64,000 nucleotides of DNA from Methylobacterium indicum (lineage in GTDB: Bacteria; Pseudomonadota; Alphaproteobacteria; Rhizobiales; Beijerinckiaceae): NCBI RefSeq assembly GCF_001043895.1, contig NZ_JTHF01000185.1, positions 1-64,000 on the forward strand, read 5' to 3'. Made by a program: the position numbers and the translations under genes. The stretch's first letter is position 1. The number at the start of each line of letters is the position of its first letter. Under the pieces are notes generated by a model that saw only the letters and a list, made by a program, of their open reading frames with translations, had not been told where the DNA came from and ran no database searches. This document shows positions 18,457 to 27,384 of this stretch, one piece after another.

Positions 18457-19218
18457 GTGCCCCTGCGGGCCGGCCGCCGCCTGATGGCCCTCCTCGCCCG
18501 CCTCGCCTCCGCCCTCATCCTCCTCGCCTGCTGGTGGCTGGCGAGCCGGTTCGTCGATCCCCGCACCCTGCCGTCGCCCGAGGCGGTGGCGGCGTTCGTG
18601 GGGCGGGAGGCGGCCTCGGGCGACCTGTTGCGCAACATCGGCATCACGCTGTGGCGGGTCGTGGCCTCGTTCGTCCTCGCCATGGCGACGGGCGCGGTGC
18701 TCGGCATCGCGCTCGGGCGCTCGCGGACCGCCGACCGGCTCCTCGACACCCCGCTGCTCGTGCTCCTCAACACCCCGGCGCTGATCGTCACGGTGCTCGC
18801 CTATATCTGGCTCGGCCTGACCGAGACCGCGGCGATCCTGGCGGTGGCGCTCAACAAGATGCCGAACGTCGCGGTGATCCTGCGCGAGGGCGCCCGCGGG
18901 CTCGATCCCGGCCTCGAGGAGATGGCGCAGGCCTTCCGGTACGACCGCCGGACCTGGATCCGCCACGTCCTCCTGCCCCAGCTCGAGCCCTTCGCGGTGG
19001 CGGCGACGCGCTCGGGGATCTCGCTCGCCTGGAAGATCGTGCTGGTGGTCGAGCTGCTCGGGCGGCCGAACGGCGTCGGCTACGCCATCTCGTACTACTT
19101 CCAGCTCTTCGACGTCGCGGCGCTGATCGGCTACAGCCTCGTGTTCAGCGCCGTGATGCTGGCGGTCGACGCCCTGCTGCTCCAGCCCCTGGACGCCCAT
19201 GCCCGCCGCTGGCGATAA
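18457..19218 (+). CDS. ABC transporter permease (SsuC/TauC type)
   Basis: Inner-membrane channel subunit of 253 aa with about six helices. The cytoplasmic EAA loop is seen as EEMAQAFRYDRRTWIRHVLLPQL near residue 160. It starts with GTG 3 bases after the binding-protein stop; an ATG at 18484 is an alternative. The end overlaps the ATPase gene by 20 bp, so the three genes are one operon. Confidence 0.9.
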   Translation: MPLRAGRRLMALLARLASALILLACWWLASRFVDPRTLPSPEAVAAFVGREAASGDLLRNIGITLWRVVASFVLAMATGAVLGIALGRSRTADRLLDTPLLVLLNTPALIVTVLAYIWLGLTETAAILAVALNKMPNVAVILREGARGLDPGLEEMAQAFRYDRRTWIRHVLLPQLEPFAVAATRSGISLAWKIVLVVELLGRPNGVGYAISYYFQLFDVAALIGYSLVFSAVMLAVDALLLQPLDAHARRWR

Positions 19219-19981
19219 GATACCGTCCGCCGCCGGGCTGCGCCGCGAGGCGGCGGCCCCGATCCTCACCCTGACGGTGCGCCGCAAGGTCTACCGCCCG
19301 GCGGATGCGGCGCCGGTCGAGGCGGTGCGCGACCTCGCGGTGTCGGTGCGGGCGGGGGAGACCCTGTGCCTGATCGGTCCCTCGGGGGCCGGCAAGACCA
19401 CGACCCTGCGCATCCTGCTCGGCCTCGACCGCGACTTCGAGGGCAGCCTGGCGACCGCACCGGACCTGCGCATCGGCATGGTCTTCCAGGAGCCGCGGCT
19501 CCTGCCCTGGCGCAGCGTCGAGGAGAACGTGCGCCTCTCCCTGCCGCGGCCCGAGCGCGGGCGCTCCCTCGACGCGCTGTTCGACGAGCTCGGGCTCGCC
19601 GAGTGGCGCGACCGCTACCCGCGGGCGCTCTCCCTCGGCATGGCCCGGCGGGTCGCGCTCGCCCGGGCGCTCGCCCTGGCGCCGGGCCTCCTCGTCCTCG
19701 ACGAGCCCTTCGTCTCCCTCGACGACGCGGCGGCCGCGTCCCTGCGCGCGGCGGTGTTCGGCAGCGCAGGCTCGCGCGGCGCGGCGGTGCTGATGGTGAC
19801 CCACAACGTGCCGGAGGCGCTGGCCGTGGCCGACCGGCTGCTGCTGCTCTCCGGCCGGCCGGCGCGCCTCGCGGGAGAGGTGGCGCTGCCGACCCCGCGG
19901 GCGGAGCGCGGGCGCGACTGGCTGGAGGCGACGCGCCGGGACCTCGCGGCGAAATTTCCCGGAACGGTCGCGGAAGGGTGA
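19199..19981 (+). CDS. ABC transporter ATP-binding protein
   Basis: ATPase of 260 aa for the importer. Walker A is GPSGAGKTTTLRILLG near residue 60, the Q-loop is MVFQEPRLLPWR, Walker B is LLVLDEPFVSLDD and the switch is VTHNVPEAL. The signature motif is LSLGMARRVALARALA: the usual LSGGQ has become LSLGM, a divergent but possibly functional form. The start lies inside the permease gene. Confidence 0.9.
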   Translation: MPAAGDKIPSAAGLRREAAAPILTLTVRRKVYRPADAAPVEAVRDLAVSVRAGETLCLIGPSGAGKTTTLRILLGLDRDFEGSLATAPDLRIGMVFQEPRLLPWRSVEENVRLSLPRPERGRSLDALFDELGLAEWRDRYPRALSLGMARRVALARALALAPGLLVLDEPFVSLDDAAAASLRAAVFGSAGSRGAAVLMVTHNVPEALAVADRLLLLSGRPARLAGEVALPTPRAERGRDWLEATRRDLAAKFPGTVAEG

Positions 19982-20055
19982 CCCTGCGGAGGGCCCGGCC
20001 TTGAGTGGCAAGGCGAGTCGATTATCTTCTTCCCTCACAGCCCCTCGAAGCCGCC

Positions 20056-20304
20056 ATGCCCGCACCCGCCTTCACCCTTTTCGCCTCCGAGGACCGGGCG
20101 CTCGTCAGCCCGGCGGAACTCGACGTGGTGACATTGAAGACTCCCGCCGCGAGCGATGACGGGGGGACGGTACCGGCCGGTGCAACGGGAACGATCGTTG
20201 CGGTCTACGGCGACGCGGTCGCGTTCGGGGTCGAGTTCGAAGCTCCCATCCACGCGCTCGCGACAATCTATCCGCATCAGATCGGTTCGGTCCGGCTGAG
20301 GTGA
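20056..20304 (+). CDS. DUF4926 domain protein
   Basis: Small protein of 82 aa. ELDVVTLKTP near residue 23, then GATGTIVAVYGD and VEFEAP with a final IYPHQIGSVRLR, follow the DUF4926 pattern of short SH3-like barrels of unknown function. Relatives are often found near mobile or toxin-type loci, which is suggestive only. The ATG at 20056 is preferred over an upstream start at 20005. It lies at the left border of the AT-rich island. Confidence 0.68.
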   Translation: MPAPAFTLFASEDRALVSPAELDVVTLKTPAASDDGGTVPAGATGTIVAVYGDAVAFGVEFEAPIHALATIYPHQIGSVRLR

Positions 20305-21040
20305 AATTCCTCATCAAACATGGCGCTTATCGGAATGCTTTGATATAGCCAGCTTGTGCTCATGGTGATCTGATAAGCAGAATAATTACACATCCAGTCT
20401 AGTATTTTTATTTATTAAAAATATCATACCATAGTTTTATATTATATTTTTTATCGTAATTATTGACATGTCTATATTTTTCTTGCGAATCACTTGTGGG
20501 TGACGTATCCGCTGGCGCAATGCAGGAGATAGCAATGGCGCTACGATCTACTCGCTACGCAGACGAACTGGTATCGGCGGGCGATGAGGGTGGCCGTATT
20601 GAGCGGATACATATACATAAGTTGGGAACAGTAGAAATTAGGTTTTCATGGTGGAAGAACGGACATTTTCAGCCACGCCCTCTTGATGTCACGGAGGACG
20701 AGCTTCTTCCGCTGATACAAGAAGCGATTGAAAAAGGTGTCTTCAGCGACAACTTTCTCATTGCATTATCATCTATCCTGAAGAAAAACAACTTCTAGTT
20801 TATTATAAATATTTGATAACATATTTCGCTGATACATATAAATTTTTCAAAAATTTAAGTCGAAATCCTGCATTTGTAAGATGATAGTAAAATGTTGATC
20901 ATTAAATAATCATACCCCACCCCCTAGGCTCTCGCTAAAATCAATACGACAATTTCTTATCGGCAGCTCGATTTATACTGGCATATTGTTGACGACGCAA
21001 TCATCCTGAACACATCACGGTATGAGCCGGCAGGGAGTGG
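20305..21040. other. AT-rich island between the DUF4926 gene and an MFS gene
   Basis: About 730 bp of clearly low GC inside a chromosome of about 70% GC. Tracts such as TATTTTTATTTATTAAAAATATC and TTATAAATATTTGATAAC lie on both sides of one small gene (20535-20798). The last 110 bases return gradually to normal composition. The edges carry no inverted or direct repeats long enough for me to call an insertion sequence or attachment site. Confidence 0.75.
20535..20798 (+). CDS. small orphan protein in the AT-rich island
   Basis: Protein of 87 aa that I do not recognise. The ATG at 20535 has GGAG about 6 bases upstream; the frame is open from a TTG at 20463. The N-terminal half carries RIERIHIHKLGTVEIRF followed by SWWKNGHFQPRPL. 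The C-terminal half is helical (EDELLPLIQEAIEKGVF). There is no signal peptide. Codons end in A or T far more often than in neighbouring genes, which points to recent transfer. It has no operon partner. Confidence 0.62.
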   Translation: MALRSTRYADELVSAGDEGGRIERIHIHKLGTVEIRFSWWKNGHFQPRPLDVTEDELLPLIQEAIEKGVFSDNFLIALSSILKKNNF

Positions 21041-21150
21041 ATTTGATTACGTCGCGCAACGGGGCAGGGGGTTGCATTCCGGTCGCTCCTCGGCAAGCGG
21101 CCCAGCTGCTACAGCCCCGGCAAAGCCATAAGCGATTCGAGGAAACGCCC

Positions 21151-22377
21151 GTGACCCGCCCGATGCCCGCCGACGGGCTCGATTCCGCCGCCGCCTGGCG
21201 CCGCCTCGCCGTCTCCGTCCTGCTCACCACCATCGGGGGCGTCGGGATGTGGTCGGTGGTGGTGGTGCTGCCCGCCGTGCAGGCGGAGTTCGGCGCCGCC
21301 CGGGGTGCCGCCGCCTTGCCCTACACGCTGACCATGATCGGCTTCGCCTTCGGGGGCGTGCTGATGGGCAAGCTGGCCGACCGGTTCGGCATCCTGGCGC
21401 CGCTGGCGCTCGGCGCGGTCTGCCTCTGCCTCGGCTACGGCGCCACCGCGCTCTCGACGAGCCTGTGGCAGTTCGCCCTGGCGCACGGGCTGCTGATCGG
21501 CCTCCTCGGCTCGTCGGCCGCCTTCGGGCCGCTGATGGCCGACATCTCGCTGTGGTTCGCGCGCCGGCGCGGCATCGCGGTCTCGGTCTGCGCCGCGGGC
21601 AACTACCTCGCCGGCACGATCTGGCCGCCGCTCGTCCAGCACGCGGTGTCGGCCTATGGCTGGCGCGCCACGCAAGCCGGCATCGGGGTGTTCTGCCTCG
21701 CCACCATGCTGCCGCTGGCGCTCCTGATGCGCCGGCGCCCGCCGGTCGCGGCGGTCGTGCGCGCCGGGGAGGCGGGGTCGGGCGGGACGCTGGGGCTGCC
21801 GCCGAACCTGCTCCAGGGCCTGCTCGTCGTCGCGGGGCTGGCCTGCTGCGTCGCCATGTCGATGCCGCAAGTCCACATCGTCGCCTATTGCGGCGACCTC
21901 GGCTACGGCGTCGCCCGGGGTGCCGAGATGCTCTCCCTGATGCTCGGCTTCGGCATCGTCAGCCGGATCGCCTCCGGCTTCCTCGCCGACCGGATCGGGG
22001 GCCTGCGCACGCTCCTCGTCGGCTCGGTGCTGCAGGGCGTGGCGCTGCTCCTCTACCTCGCCTTCGACGGGCTGACCTCGCTCTACGTGATCTCGGCCCT
22101 GTTCGGCCTCTTCCAGGGCGGCCTCGTGCCGGCCTACGCGATCATCGTGCGCGAGCTGTTCCCGGCGAGCGAGGCCGGCGGCCGGGTCGGGGTCGTCCTG
22201 ATGGCGACCCTGTTCGGGATGGCGCTCGGCGGGTGGCTCTCGGGCGTGATCTTCGATCTCAGCGGCACCTACGCGGCGGCTTTCGCCAACGGCATCGGCT
22301 GGAACCTGCTCAACGTCGCCATCGCCCTGTGGCTGGTCCAGCGCCAGGCCGGGCAGGGCCGGCCGGTCCCGGCCTGA
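21151..22377 (+). CDS. MFS transporter, monocarboxylate/oxalate-formate type
   Basis: Inner-membrane permease of 408 aa with 12 predicted helices. The A-motif-like loop GKLADRFG lies between helices 2 and 3, and ADRIGGLRTLL between helices 8 and 9. The overall pattern (WFARRRGIAVSVCAAGNYLAGTIWPP) resembles the oxalate/formate and monocarboxylate branch. The start is the GTG at 21151, with GAGGAA 7 bases upstream. No metabolic gene is adjacent, so the substrate is open. Confidence 0.85.
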   Translation: MTRPMPADGLDSAAAWRRLAVSVLLTTIGGVGMWSVVVVLPAVQAEFGAARGAAALPYTLTMIGFAFGGVLMGKLADRFGILAPLALGAVCLCLGYGATALSTSLWQFALAHGLLIGLLGSSAAFGPLMADISLWFARRRGIAVSVCAAGNYLAGTIWPPLVQHAVSAYGWRATQAGIGVFCLATMLPLALLMRRRPPVAAVVRAGEAGSGGTLGLPPNLLQGLLVVAGLACCVAMSMPQVHIVAYCGDLGYGVARGAEMLSLMLGFGIVSRIASGFLADRIGGLRTLLVGSVLQGVALLLYLAFDGLTSLYVISALFGLFQGGLVPAYAIIVRELFPASEAGGRVGVVLMATLFGMALGGWLSGVIFDLSGTYAAAFANGIGWNLLNVAIALWLVQRQAGQGRPVPA

Positions 22378-22711
22378 CGGACGCGATCCGGGGCACAGTC
22401 GAGGGCCGCCTCGTCTGTCGCCGCCGGGGCAGGGAACTCGCCGGGACTTGCGCCGTTCGAGGTCCAGTCCAGTCGATCCGCGGCCGCGCGACAGTCGAGG
22501 GCCGGTCCGCCACTGCCGTGGGGTCAATTTCCAGACCGGGTGCGGAATGTCACCGCGGCGTCGCACCCCCGTGTTTACCGTTTTGCGAATGGACGCGCCT
22601 TGGCGGCGCAACTCTTCGGGCGCTCGCGACTTATCCATGGCAAGAGAGAGCGGTCCAGAGCCACTCCGCCGGACGTTGCCGCTCGGCATTCAACCGATGG
22701 GATCACCGATC
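22378..22711. other. 334-bp gap before a small secreted-protein gene
   Basis: No credible gene. A 14-bp direct repeat, ACAGTCGAGGGCCG, occurs at 22395-22408 and 22491-22504. The rest presumably contains the promoter for the secreted-protein gene at 22712. Confidence 0.35.
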
Positions 22712-22981
22712 ATGCGTGCGCGCCCCTGCGCCCGACTGCCCCTGCTCGCCGTGCTGGCCGCCCTGGCCGCCCTGGCCGCGGGCGTCGCCCCGTCCGGCGC
22801 CAGCGCCGCGCCGGCGGTCGACAAGGCGCCGAAGGCCGCCCCGGGCACCACCCGCGACGTCGCCGCCACCGCGAGCGTCACCACCCCGGAGGCCGACGAC
22901 GCCCAGTGCTTCACCGCGCGCCGAAAGCTCTTCGTCGACGGCGAGGGCTGGATCGTGCGGCGGATCACGACCTGCCGGTGA
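22712..22981 (+). CDS. small secreted hypothetical protein
   Basis: Protein of 89 aa with a strong signal peptide (LPLLAVLAALAALAAGVAPSGASA, cleavage near residue 32). The mature part has two cysteines (QCFTARRKLFVDGEGWIVRRITTC) that could form one disulphide bond. The family is not known to me. A strong intrinsic terminator follows 25 bp after the stop, so it is a single-gene unit. Confidence 0.66.
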   Translation: MRARPCARLPLLAVLAALAALAAGVAPSGASAAPAVDKAPKAAPGTTRDVAATASVTTPEADDAQCFTARRKLFVDGEGWIVRRITTCR

Positions 22982-23006
22982 CCGTACGCGCCTGAACGGT
23001 GTTCGG

Positions 23007-23035
23007 GGCCCGTCTCGGGGAGGCGGGCCTTTTTT
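23007..23035 (+). terminator. intrinsic terminator of the secreted-protein gene
   Basis: A 10-bp stem (GGCCCGTCTC paired with GAGGCGGGCC, one T-G wobble), a GGG loop and a run of six T. Confidence 0.85.
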
Positions 23036-23179
23036 CGTGGATGGGCCGGTCCCTCGCCGTCGCCGGTCCCGACCTCGCGCGACGGTCCTGGACCCCTCCG
23101 CGTCATTCCGGAGCAGCCGGGCCCCAGGATGACGTCGAGGACGAGGGCAGCGTCCTTCCCCCTGCGGGGATGTCCTGAA

Positions 23180-23222
23180 AACGAGAGGGGCGCCCGCAGC
23201 CTTCGCCGCGGACGCCCCTCTT
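23180..23222 (-). terminator. intrinsic terminator of the MHS transporter gene
   Basis: On the minus strand GAGGGGCG-x-CCGC pairs with GCGG-x-CGCCCCTC (13-base arms with one mismatch, 23185-23197 and 23208-23220), followed by TCGTTTTC. It lies 20 bp past the stop of the transporter. Confidence 0.7.
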
Positions 23223-23240
23223 ATTCCATCATCCGCGACG

Positions 23241-24941
23241 TCAGTGCGCGGCGGTGTCCCGCTCGTCGAAGATGTCCCGGTCCTTGGTCTCGGGCACCAG
23301 CAGCAGGCCGAGCACGAAGGTCATCAGCGCGATGACGATCGGGTACCAGAGGCCGTAATAGATGTCGCCGGTCTGGGCCACCATCGCGAAGGCGGTGGCC
23401 GGCAGGAGGCCGCCGAACCAGCCGTTGCCGATATGGTAGGGCAGGGACATCGAGGTGTAGCGGATCCGGGTCGGGAAGAGCTCGACCAGGGCCGCGGCGA
23501 TCGGGCCGTAGACCATCGTGACGAAGAGCACGAGGACGAAGAGCAGCCCGATCACGCCGGCCACCTGCGGCCGGAAGATGTCGAACGGGTTCGCCATCTT
23601 GACGACCTGCGCGTCGCCCGCCTTCGGGTAGCCCGCCGCCTGGAGCGCGGAGGCCGCCGCCTTGTTGAACTCCGCCGCCGGGGCTCCGACCGCGAACGGG
23701 ACCTCGGTGCCGTTGATCCGCACCAGAGTCGGCTGGCCGGCAGGCGCGGCCTCGGTGGTGTAGCGCACCGAGGACTTGGCGAGGTAGTCGCGGGCGAGAT
23801 CGCAGGGCGCCGAGAACACCCGCGTGCCGACGGGGTTGAACAGGCTGCCGCACTGGGCCGGATCGGCCACCACGGTCACCTTGACGTTTTCGATCGCCTT
23901 CTCGAGGGCGGGGTTGGCGAGCGTGGTGATCTGCTTGAACACCGGGAAGAAGCTCAGCGCCGCGATCAGGCAGCCGGCCAGGATGATCGGCTTGCGGCCG
24001 ATCTTGTCCGAGAGCCAGCCGAAGACCACGAAGAAGCCGGTGCCGAGCAGCAGCGCCCAGGCGATCAGGAGGTTGGCGGTATAGCCGTCGACCTTCAGGA
24101 TCGATTGCAGGAAGAACAGCGCGTAGAACTGGCCCGTGTACCAGACCACGCCCTGACCGGCGACGAGGCCGAGCAGCGCGATCAGCGCGATCTTGGCGTT
24201 GCGCCACTGGCCGAAGGCCTCGGTCAGCGGGGCCTTCGAGGTCTTGCCCTCCTCCTTCATCCGCTGGAAGGCCGGCGACTCGCTGAGCTGCAGGCGGATC
24301 CAGAGCGAGATGCCGAGCAGCAGCACCGAGACCAGGAACGGGATGCGCCAGCCCCACTCGGCGAAGGCGGCCTCGCCGGTGATGCTCCGCACCGCCAGGA
24401 TCACCACCAGCGACAGGAACAGGCCCAGCGTCGCCGTGGTCTGGATCCAGCTGGTGTAGAAGCCGCGCCGTCCCTGCGGCGCGTGCTCGGCGACGTAGGT
24501 CGCCGCCCCGCCATACTCGCCGCCGAGCGCCAGGCCCTGGGCGAGGCGCAGCACGATCAGGATGATCGGCGCCGCGATGCCGATCTGCGCGGCATTGGGC
24601 AGGATGCCGACGATGAAGGTCGACAGGCCCATGATCAGGATGGTGACCAGGAAGGTGTATTTGCGCCCGACGATGTCGCCGACGCGCCCGAACACCAGGG
24701 CGCCGAACGGCCGCACCAGGAAGCCCGCCGCGAAGGCGAGCAGCGCGAAGATGTCCCGGGTCGCCGGCGGGTAGGACGAGAAGAACTGCGCGCCGATGAT
24801 GCCGGCGAGCGAGCCGTAGAGGTAGAAGTCGTACCACTCGAACACGGTGCCGAGGGAGGAGGCCAGGATGACCTTCTTCTCCTCCCGCGTCATCGGGCGC
24901 GCGGCATCGCCGGCGGACCCGAGGGCGGCTGAGCTTGCCAT
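23241..24941 (-). CDS. MFS transporter, metabolite:H+ symporter (MHS) family
   Basis: Inner-membrane symporter of 566 aa related to ProP, KgtP and ShiA. LGTVFEWYDFYLYG near residue 30 and the A-motif GRVGDIVGRKYTFL are family hallmarks, as is RLAQGLALGGEYGGAATYVAEHAP. The protein is about 120 residues longer than usual. The extra material (about residues 330-450) is a hydrophilic loop with several Ala-rich stretches before the last helices. The ATG at 24941 has AAGGAGG upstream. The substrate is likely an organic acid or osmolyte, by family only. Confidence 0.9.
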   Translation of the reverse strand: MASSAALGSAGDAARPMTREEKKVILASSLGTVFEWYDFYLYGSLAGIIGAQFFSSYPPATRDIFALLAFAAGFLVRPFGALVFGRVGDIVGRKYTFLVTILIMGLSTFIVGILPNAAQIGIAAPIILIVLRLAQGLALGGEYGGAATYVAEHAPQGRRGFYTSWIQTTATLGLFLSLVVILAVRSITGEAAFAEWGWRIPFLVSVLLLGISLWIRLQLSESPAFQRMKEEGKTSKAPLTEAFGQWRNAKIALIALLGLVAGQGVVWYTGQFYALFFLQSILKVDGYTANLLIAWALLLGTGFFVVFGWLSDKIGRKPIILAGCLIAALSFFPVFKQITTLANPALEKAIENVKVTVVADPAQCGSLFNPVGTRVFSAPCDLARDYLAKSSVRYTTEAAPAGQPTLVRINGTEVPFAVGAPAAEFNKAAASALQAAGYPKAGDAQVVKMANPFDIFRPQVAGVIGLLFVLVLFVTMVYGPIAAALVELFPTRIRYTSMSLPYHIGNGWFGGLLPATAFAMVAQTGDIYYGLWYPIVIALMTFVLGLLLVPETKDRDIFDERDTAAH

Positions 24942-25212
24942 GGGGTGTATCCTCCTTGGGGAGCGTTTCCTGGGTGACGGCACGCCGCGCCCGCGCGAAT
25001 CTTCGCCGCGTCGGGATCGTCGCGTTTCGAGGTGAACCGGGTCTCGGGCGGCGCCGTCGATGCCGGGCGGGGGATGGGAACCGCCCGCTCGCACGTGATC
25101 CGCGCCGCTCGCACGAATCGTTAAGCCAGCCTTATCCCGGAGCCCATTCGACAATTCGTCGTGAGACTTAGGTCGTGAGACTTCCGTCGGGGGGCCGTTC
25201 TGGAGAGCCTCC

Positions 25213-25692
25213 ATGGCCCATGACGCTGCGAAACATGACGCGACGAAATACTTGGCGGATATCAGCAGTCACGCCAGGATCGGCAGCATGCCCGACATCG
25301 CCCGCGCGACCGTCAGCCTGCGCATCACCGGGGACATGCTCGACCCGGAGGAGATCACCCGTCTCCTGGGGATCGAACCCACGCGATGCACCTGCAAGGG
25401 CGACGTCCGCCGCATCGCGTCCGGTCGCGACGTGATCGCCCAGGTCGGATCATGGGTGCTCTCGACCGATACGCCCGACGGCCTCGACGCGGGAATCGGC
25501 GCACTCCTGGGCAAGCTCCCGCACGATCCGGCCGTCTGGCGCGACCTGAACGAGCGCTACCGGTGCGACATGTTCTGTGGTCTGTTCATGCAGGACAGCA
25601 AAGAGGGCGCGGAGTTGCAGCCACAGGTGCTGTCGATGCTGGTCGATCGGGGATTGCGGCCGGGATTGGATATTTACCGCTGCCCGGATTGA
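25213..25692 (+). CDS. DUF4279 domain protein
   Basis: Protein of 159 aa. SLRITGDMLDPEEITRLLG near residue 36, the KGD turn, SWVLST, then RYRCDMFCGLFM and LDIYRCPD at the end are the DUF4279 pattern, found widely in small cytoplasmic or immunity-like proteins of unknown role. The ATG at 25213 gives about 25 residues before the domain; an ATG at 25288 is a plausible shorter start. It stands alone. Confidence 0.82.
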   Translation: MAHDAAKHDATKYLADISSHARIGSMPDIARATVSLRITGDMLDPEEITRLLGIEPTRCTCKGDVRRIASGRDVIAQVGSWVLSTDTPDGLDAGIGALLGKLPHDPAVWRDLNERYRCDMFCGLFMQDSKEGAELQPQVLSMLVDRGLRPGLDIYRCPD

Positions 25693-25853
25693 GCTGGCGG
25701 CGGCCATCGGACACGGACTTTCCCAGGGTCTTCCGACCGGAAACGACCATGCCGCGTCCGCACTCTGCCACGGCTGGCGCGGCTCCCCCGCGGGAACGAG
25801 GATGGCACCCCGGCATTGAACCTGCGAGTTGCCGGGAGCCGGGAAGACACACC

Positions 25854-26351
25854 ATGCGTCGCGACCTGATCGTCCTCACCCTCGCCGCCGCGGCCCTCGC
25901 GGGGACGGGCGCCGTGGCGCAACCGCTCGGCGGAACCGGGCGGGCAGGAGCCGGGCAGCCGCATGTCGGGCCGCAGGGCGGCCGCGCCGCGGTCTACGAC
26001 GTGCGGGGGCGGCACGGGCGCATCGGGGCGCTGCGGGAGCGGGGCTTCGCAGGCAGGGGCTTTGCGGGTCGGCGGTTCGTCGCCTATGGCGGCACCACCT
26101 TCGCCGGCCCCCTCGGGCTCTACGGCGCCAACGGCGTGCTGGAGCCCGGCCTCGTCGCCGAGCCCTACTTCAAGCTGCCGCGCCCGAGCGAGCTCGTCCC
26201 GTCGGCCTGGGGCGAGGGCACCTACGGCATTCCGACCGTCGCCGGCATCCCGCCCCAGCCGAAGGCCGATCCGGTGCTCTACGTCATCAACGGCGGCGAG
26301 CGGCGGGTCGGCGGGGCCCGGGTGATCTCGGTCGACGCGCCGCGGCGCTGA
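25854..26351 (+). CDS. secreted hypothetical protein
   Basis: Protein of 165 aa with a signal peptide (LIVLTLAAAALAGTGAVAQ). The mature part is Gly/Arg-rich at first (GFAGRGFAGRRF) and Pro-rich later. It contains a tract ending YVINGG near residue 145 that looks folded. The family is unknown to me. The gene is followed by a histidine kinase gene on the same strand after a 188-bp gap, so linkage is uncertain. Confidence 0.62.
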   Translation: MRRDLIVLTLAAAALAGTGAVAQPLGGTGRAGAGQPHVGPQGGRAAVYDVRGRHGRIGALRERGFAGRGFAGRRFVAYGGTTFAGPLGLYGANGVLEPGLVAEPYFKLPRPSELVPSAWGEGTYGIPTVAGIPPQPKADPVLYVINGGERRVGGARVISVDAPRR

Positions 26352-26539
26352 CCCGCGACCTTCTCTCGCAGGAACCGGAGCGGGAAGGGCTTTTCGGAGC
26401 GGGGGCGGGCGCTCGCCTGCCCGGCCGCGATTTGTTATGCCGTGCGGGTGATGCCGACCTCGCCCCCCACGCCGTCGAACCGGACAGCCTGCCGGTCCCC
26501 CGGCCGGACGCCCCCCGTCGGGAGCGGGCGACCGCGCGC

Positions 26540-27316
26540 ATGAGCGGGGCGGAGCGAATCCTGGCCGAGGTGGCGCAGGCCGACGAGGCCGCCGCGTTGC
26601 GCCGGGAGGTCGGCGCCCTGCGGCGCGCCCTGTCCGAGCGCGACGCGTTCCTGGCCGGCGTGGCGCACGAGTTGCGCAACCCGATGACCCCGATCCTCGG
26701 CCAGGTCGAGCGCCTGCGCGCCGCCGCCGAGCGCGAGGCGCCCGAGGGCCGGGTGGCGCAGGGGCTGGCGCAGCTGCACTGGCTCGTCGAGCGCTACATG
26801 CGCCGGGCGACGACCCTGCTCGACGTGTCGCGGGCGCAGGCCGGGCAGCTCGCGCTGCTGGCCACACCCGTGCCGCTGGCCGGGGTGGTGGACGAGGTGG
26901 TGGAGAGCCTGCGGCCGATGGCGGCCCATGCCGGCAGCACGATCGCGGTCGCGGTGCCGGACGACCTCGTCCTGTCCTGCGAGCGCCTCGCCCTCGACCA
27001 GATCCTCGACAACCTGATCACCAACGCGATCAAGTACGGCGACGGCGGCGCCATCGCGGTCGTGGGCCTGCGGGACGGCGCGGTGGCGCGGATCCGGGTG
27101 AGCGACCGCGGCGTCGGCATCCCGGAGGCCGACCAGGCCCGGATCTTCGAGCGGTTCGAGCGCGCGGTGGCCGATCCCGGGACGGCGCCGACCGGCTTCG
27201 GGGTCGGGCTGTGGCTGGTGCGCCGCCTCGCCGAGGCGATGGGCGGGGGCGTCGCCCTCGAGAGCCGCCCTGGCGAAGGCGCGACCTTCACGGTAACGCT
27301 TCCCCTTCACGGGTAG
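26540..27316 (+). CDS. sensor histidine kinase
   Basis: Cytoplasmic kinase of 258 aa. It has no membrane or PAS segment, only a short Ala/Arg-rich N-terminal helix before the HisKA domain (H-box FLAGVAHELRNPMTPILGQ, His near residue 45). The ATPase domain has NLITNAIKYGDGG, SDRGVGIPEADQARIFERF and GFGVGLWLVRRLAEAMGG. The lack of a sensor region suggests it gets its signal through a partner. The KaiC-like gene and a lone response regulator follow on the same strand, so phosphotransfer between them is a reasonable inference. Confidence 0.9.
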   Translation: MSGAERILAEVAQADEAAALRREVGALRRALSERDAFLAGVAHELRNPMTPILGQVERLRAAAEREAPEGRVAQGLAQLHWLVERYMRRATTLLDVSRAQAGQLALLATPVPLAGVVDEVVESLRPMAAHAGSTIAVAVPDDLVLSCERLALDQILDNLITNAIKYGDGGAIAVVGLRDGAVARIRVSDRGVGIPEADQARIFERFERAVADPGTAPTGFGVGLWLVRRLAEAMGGGVALESRPGEGATFTVTLPLHG

Positions 27317-27384
27317 GCGATCCTTCCACGGCTCGACGATCCCGGCACGGGTCGACGAATTCCTAGACGAGGCCGAGAGCGCGG

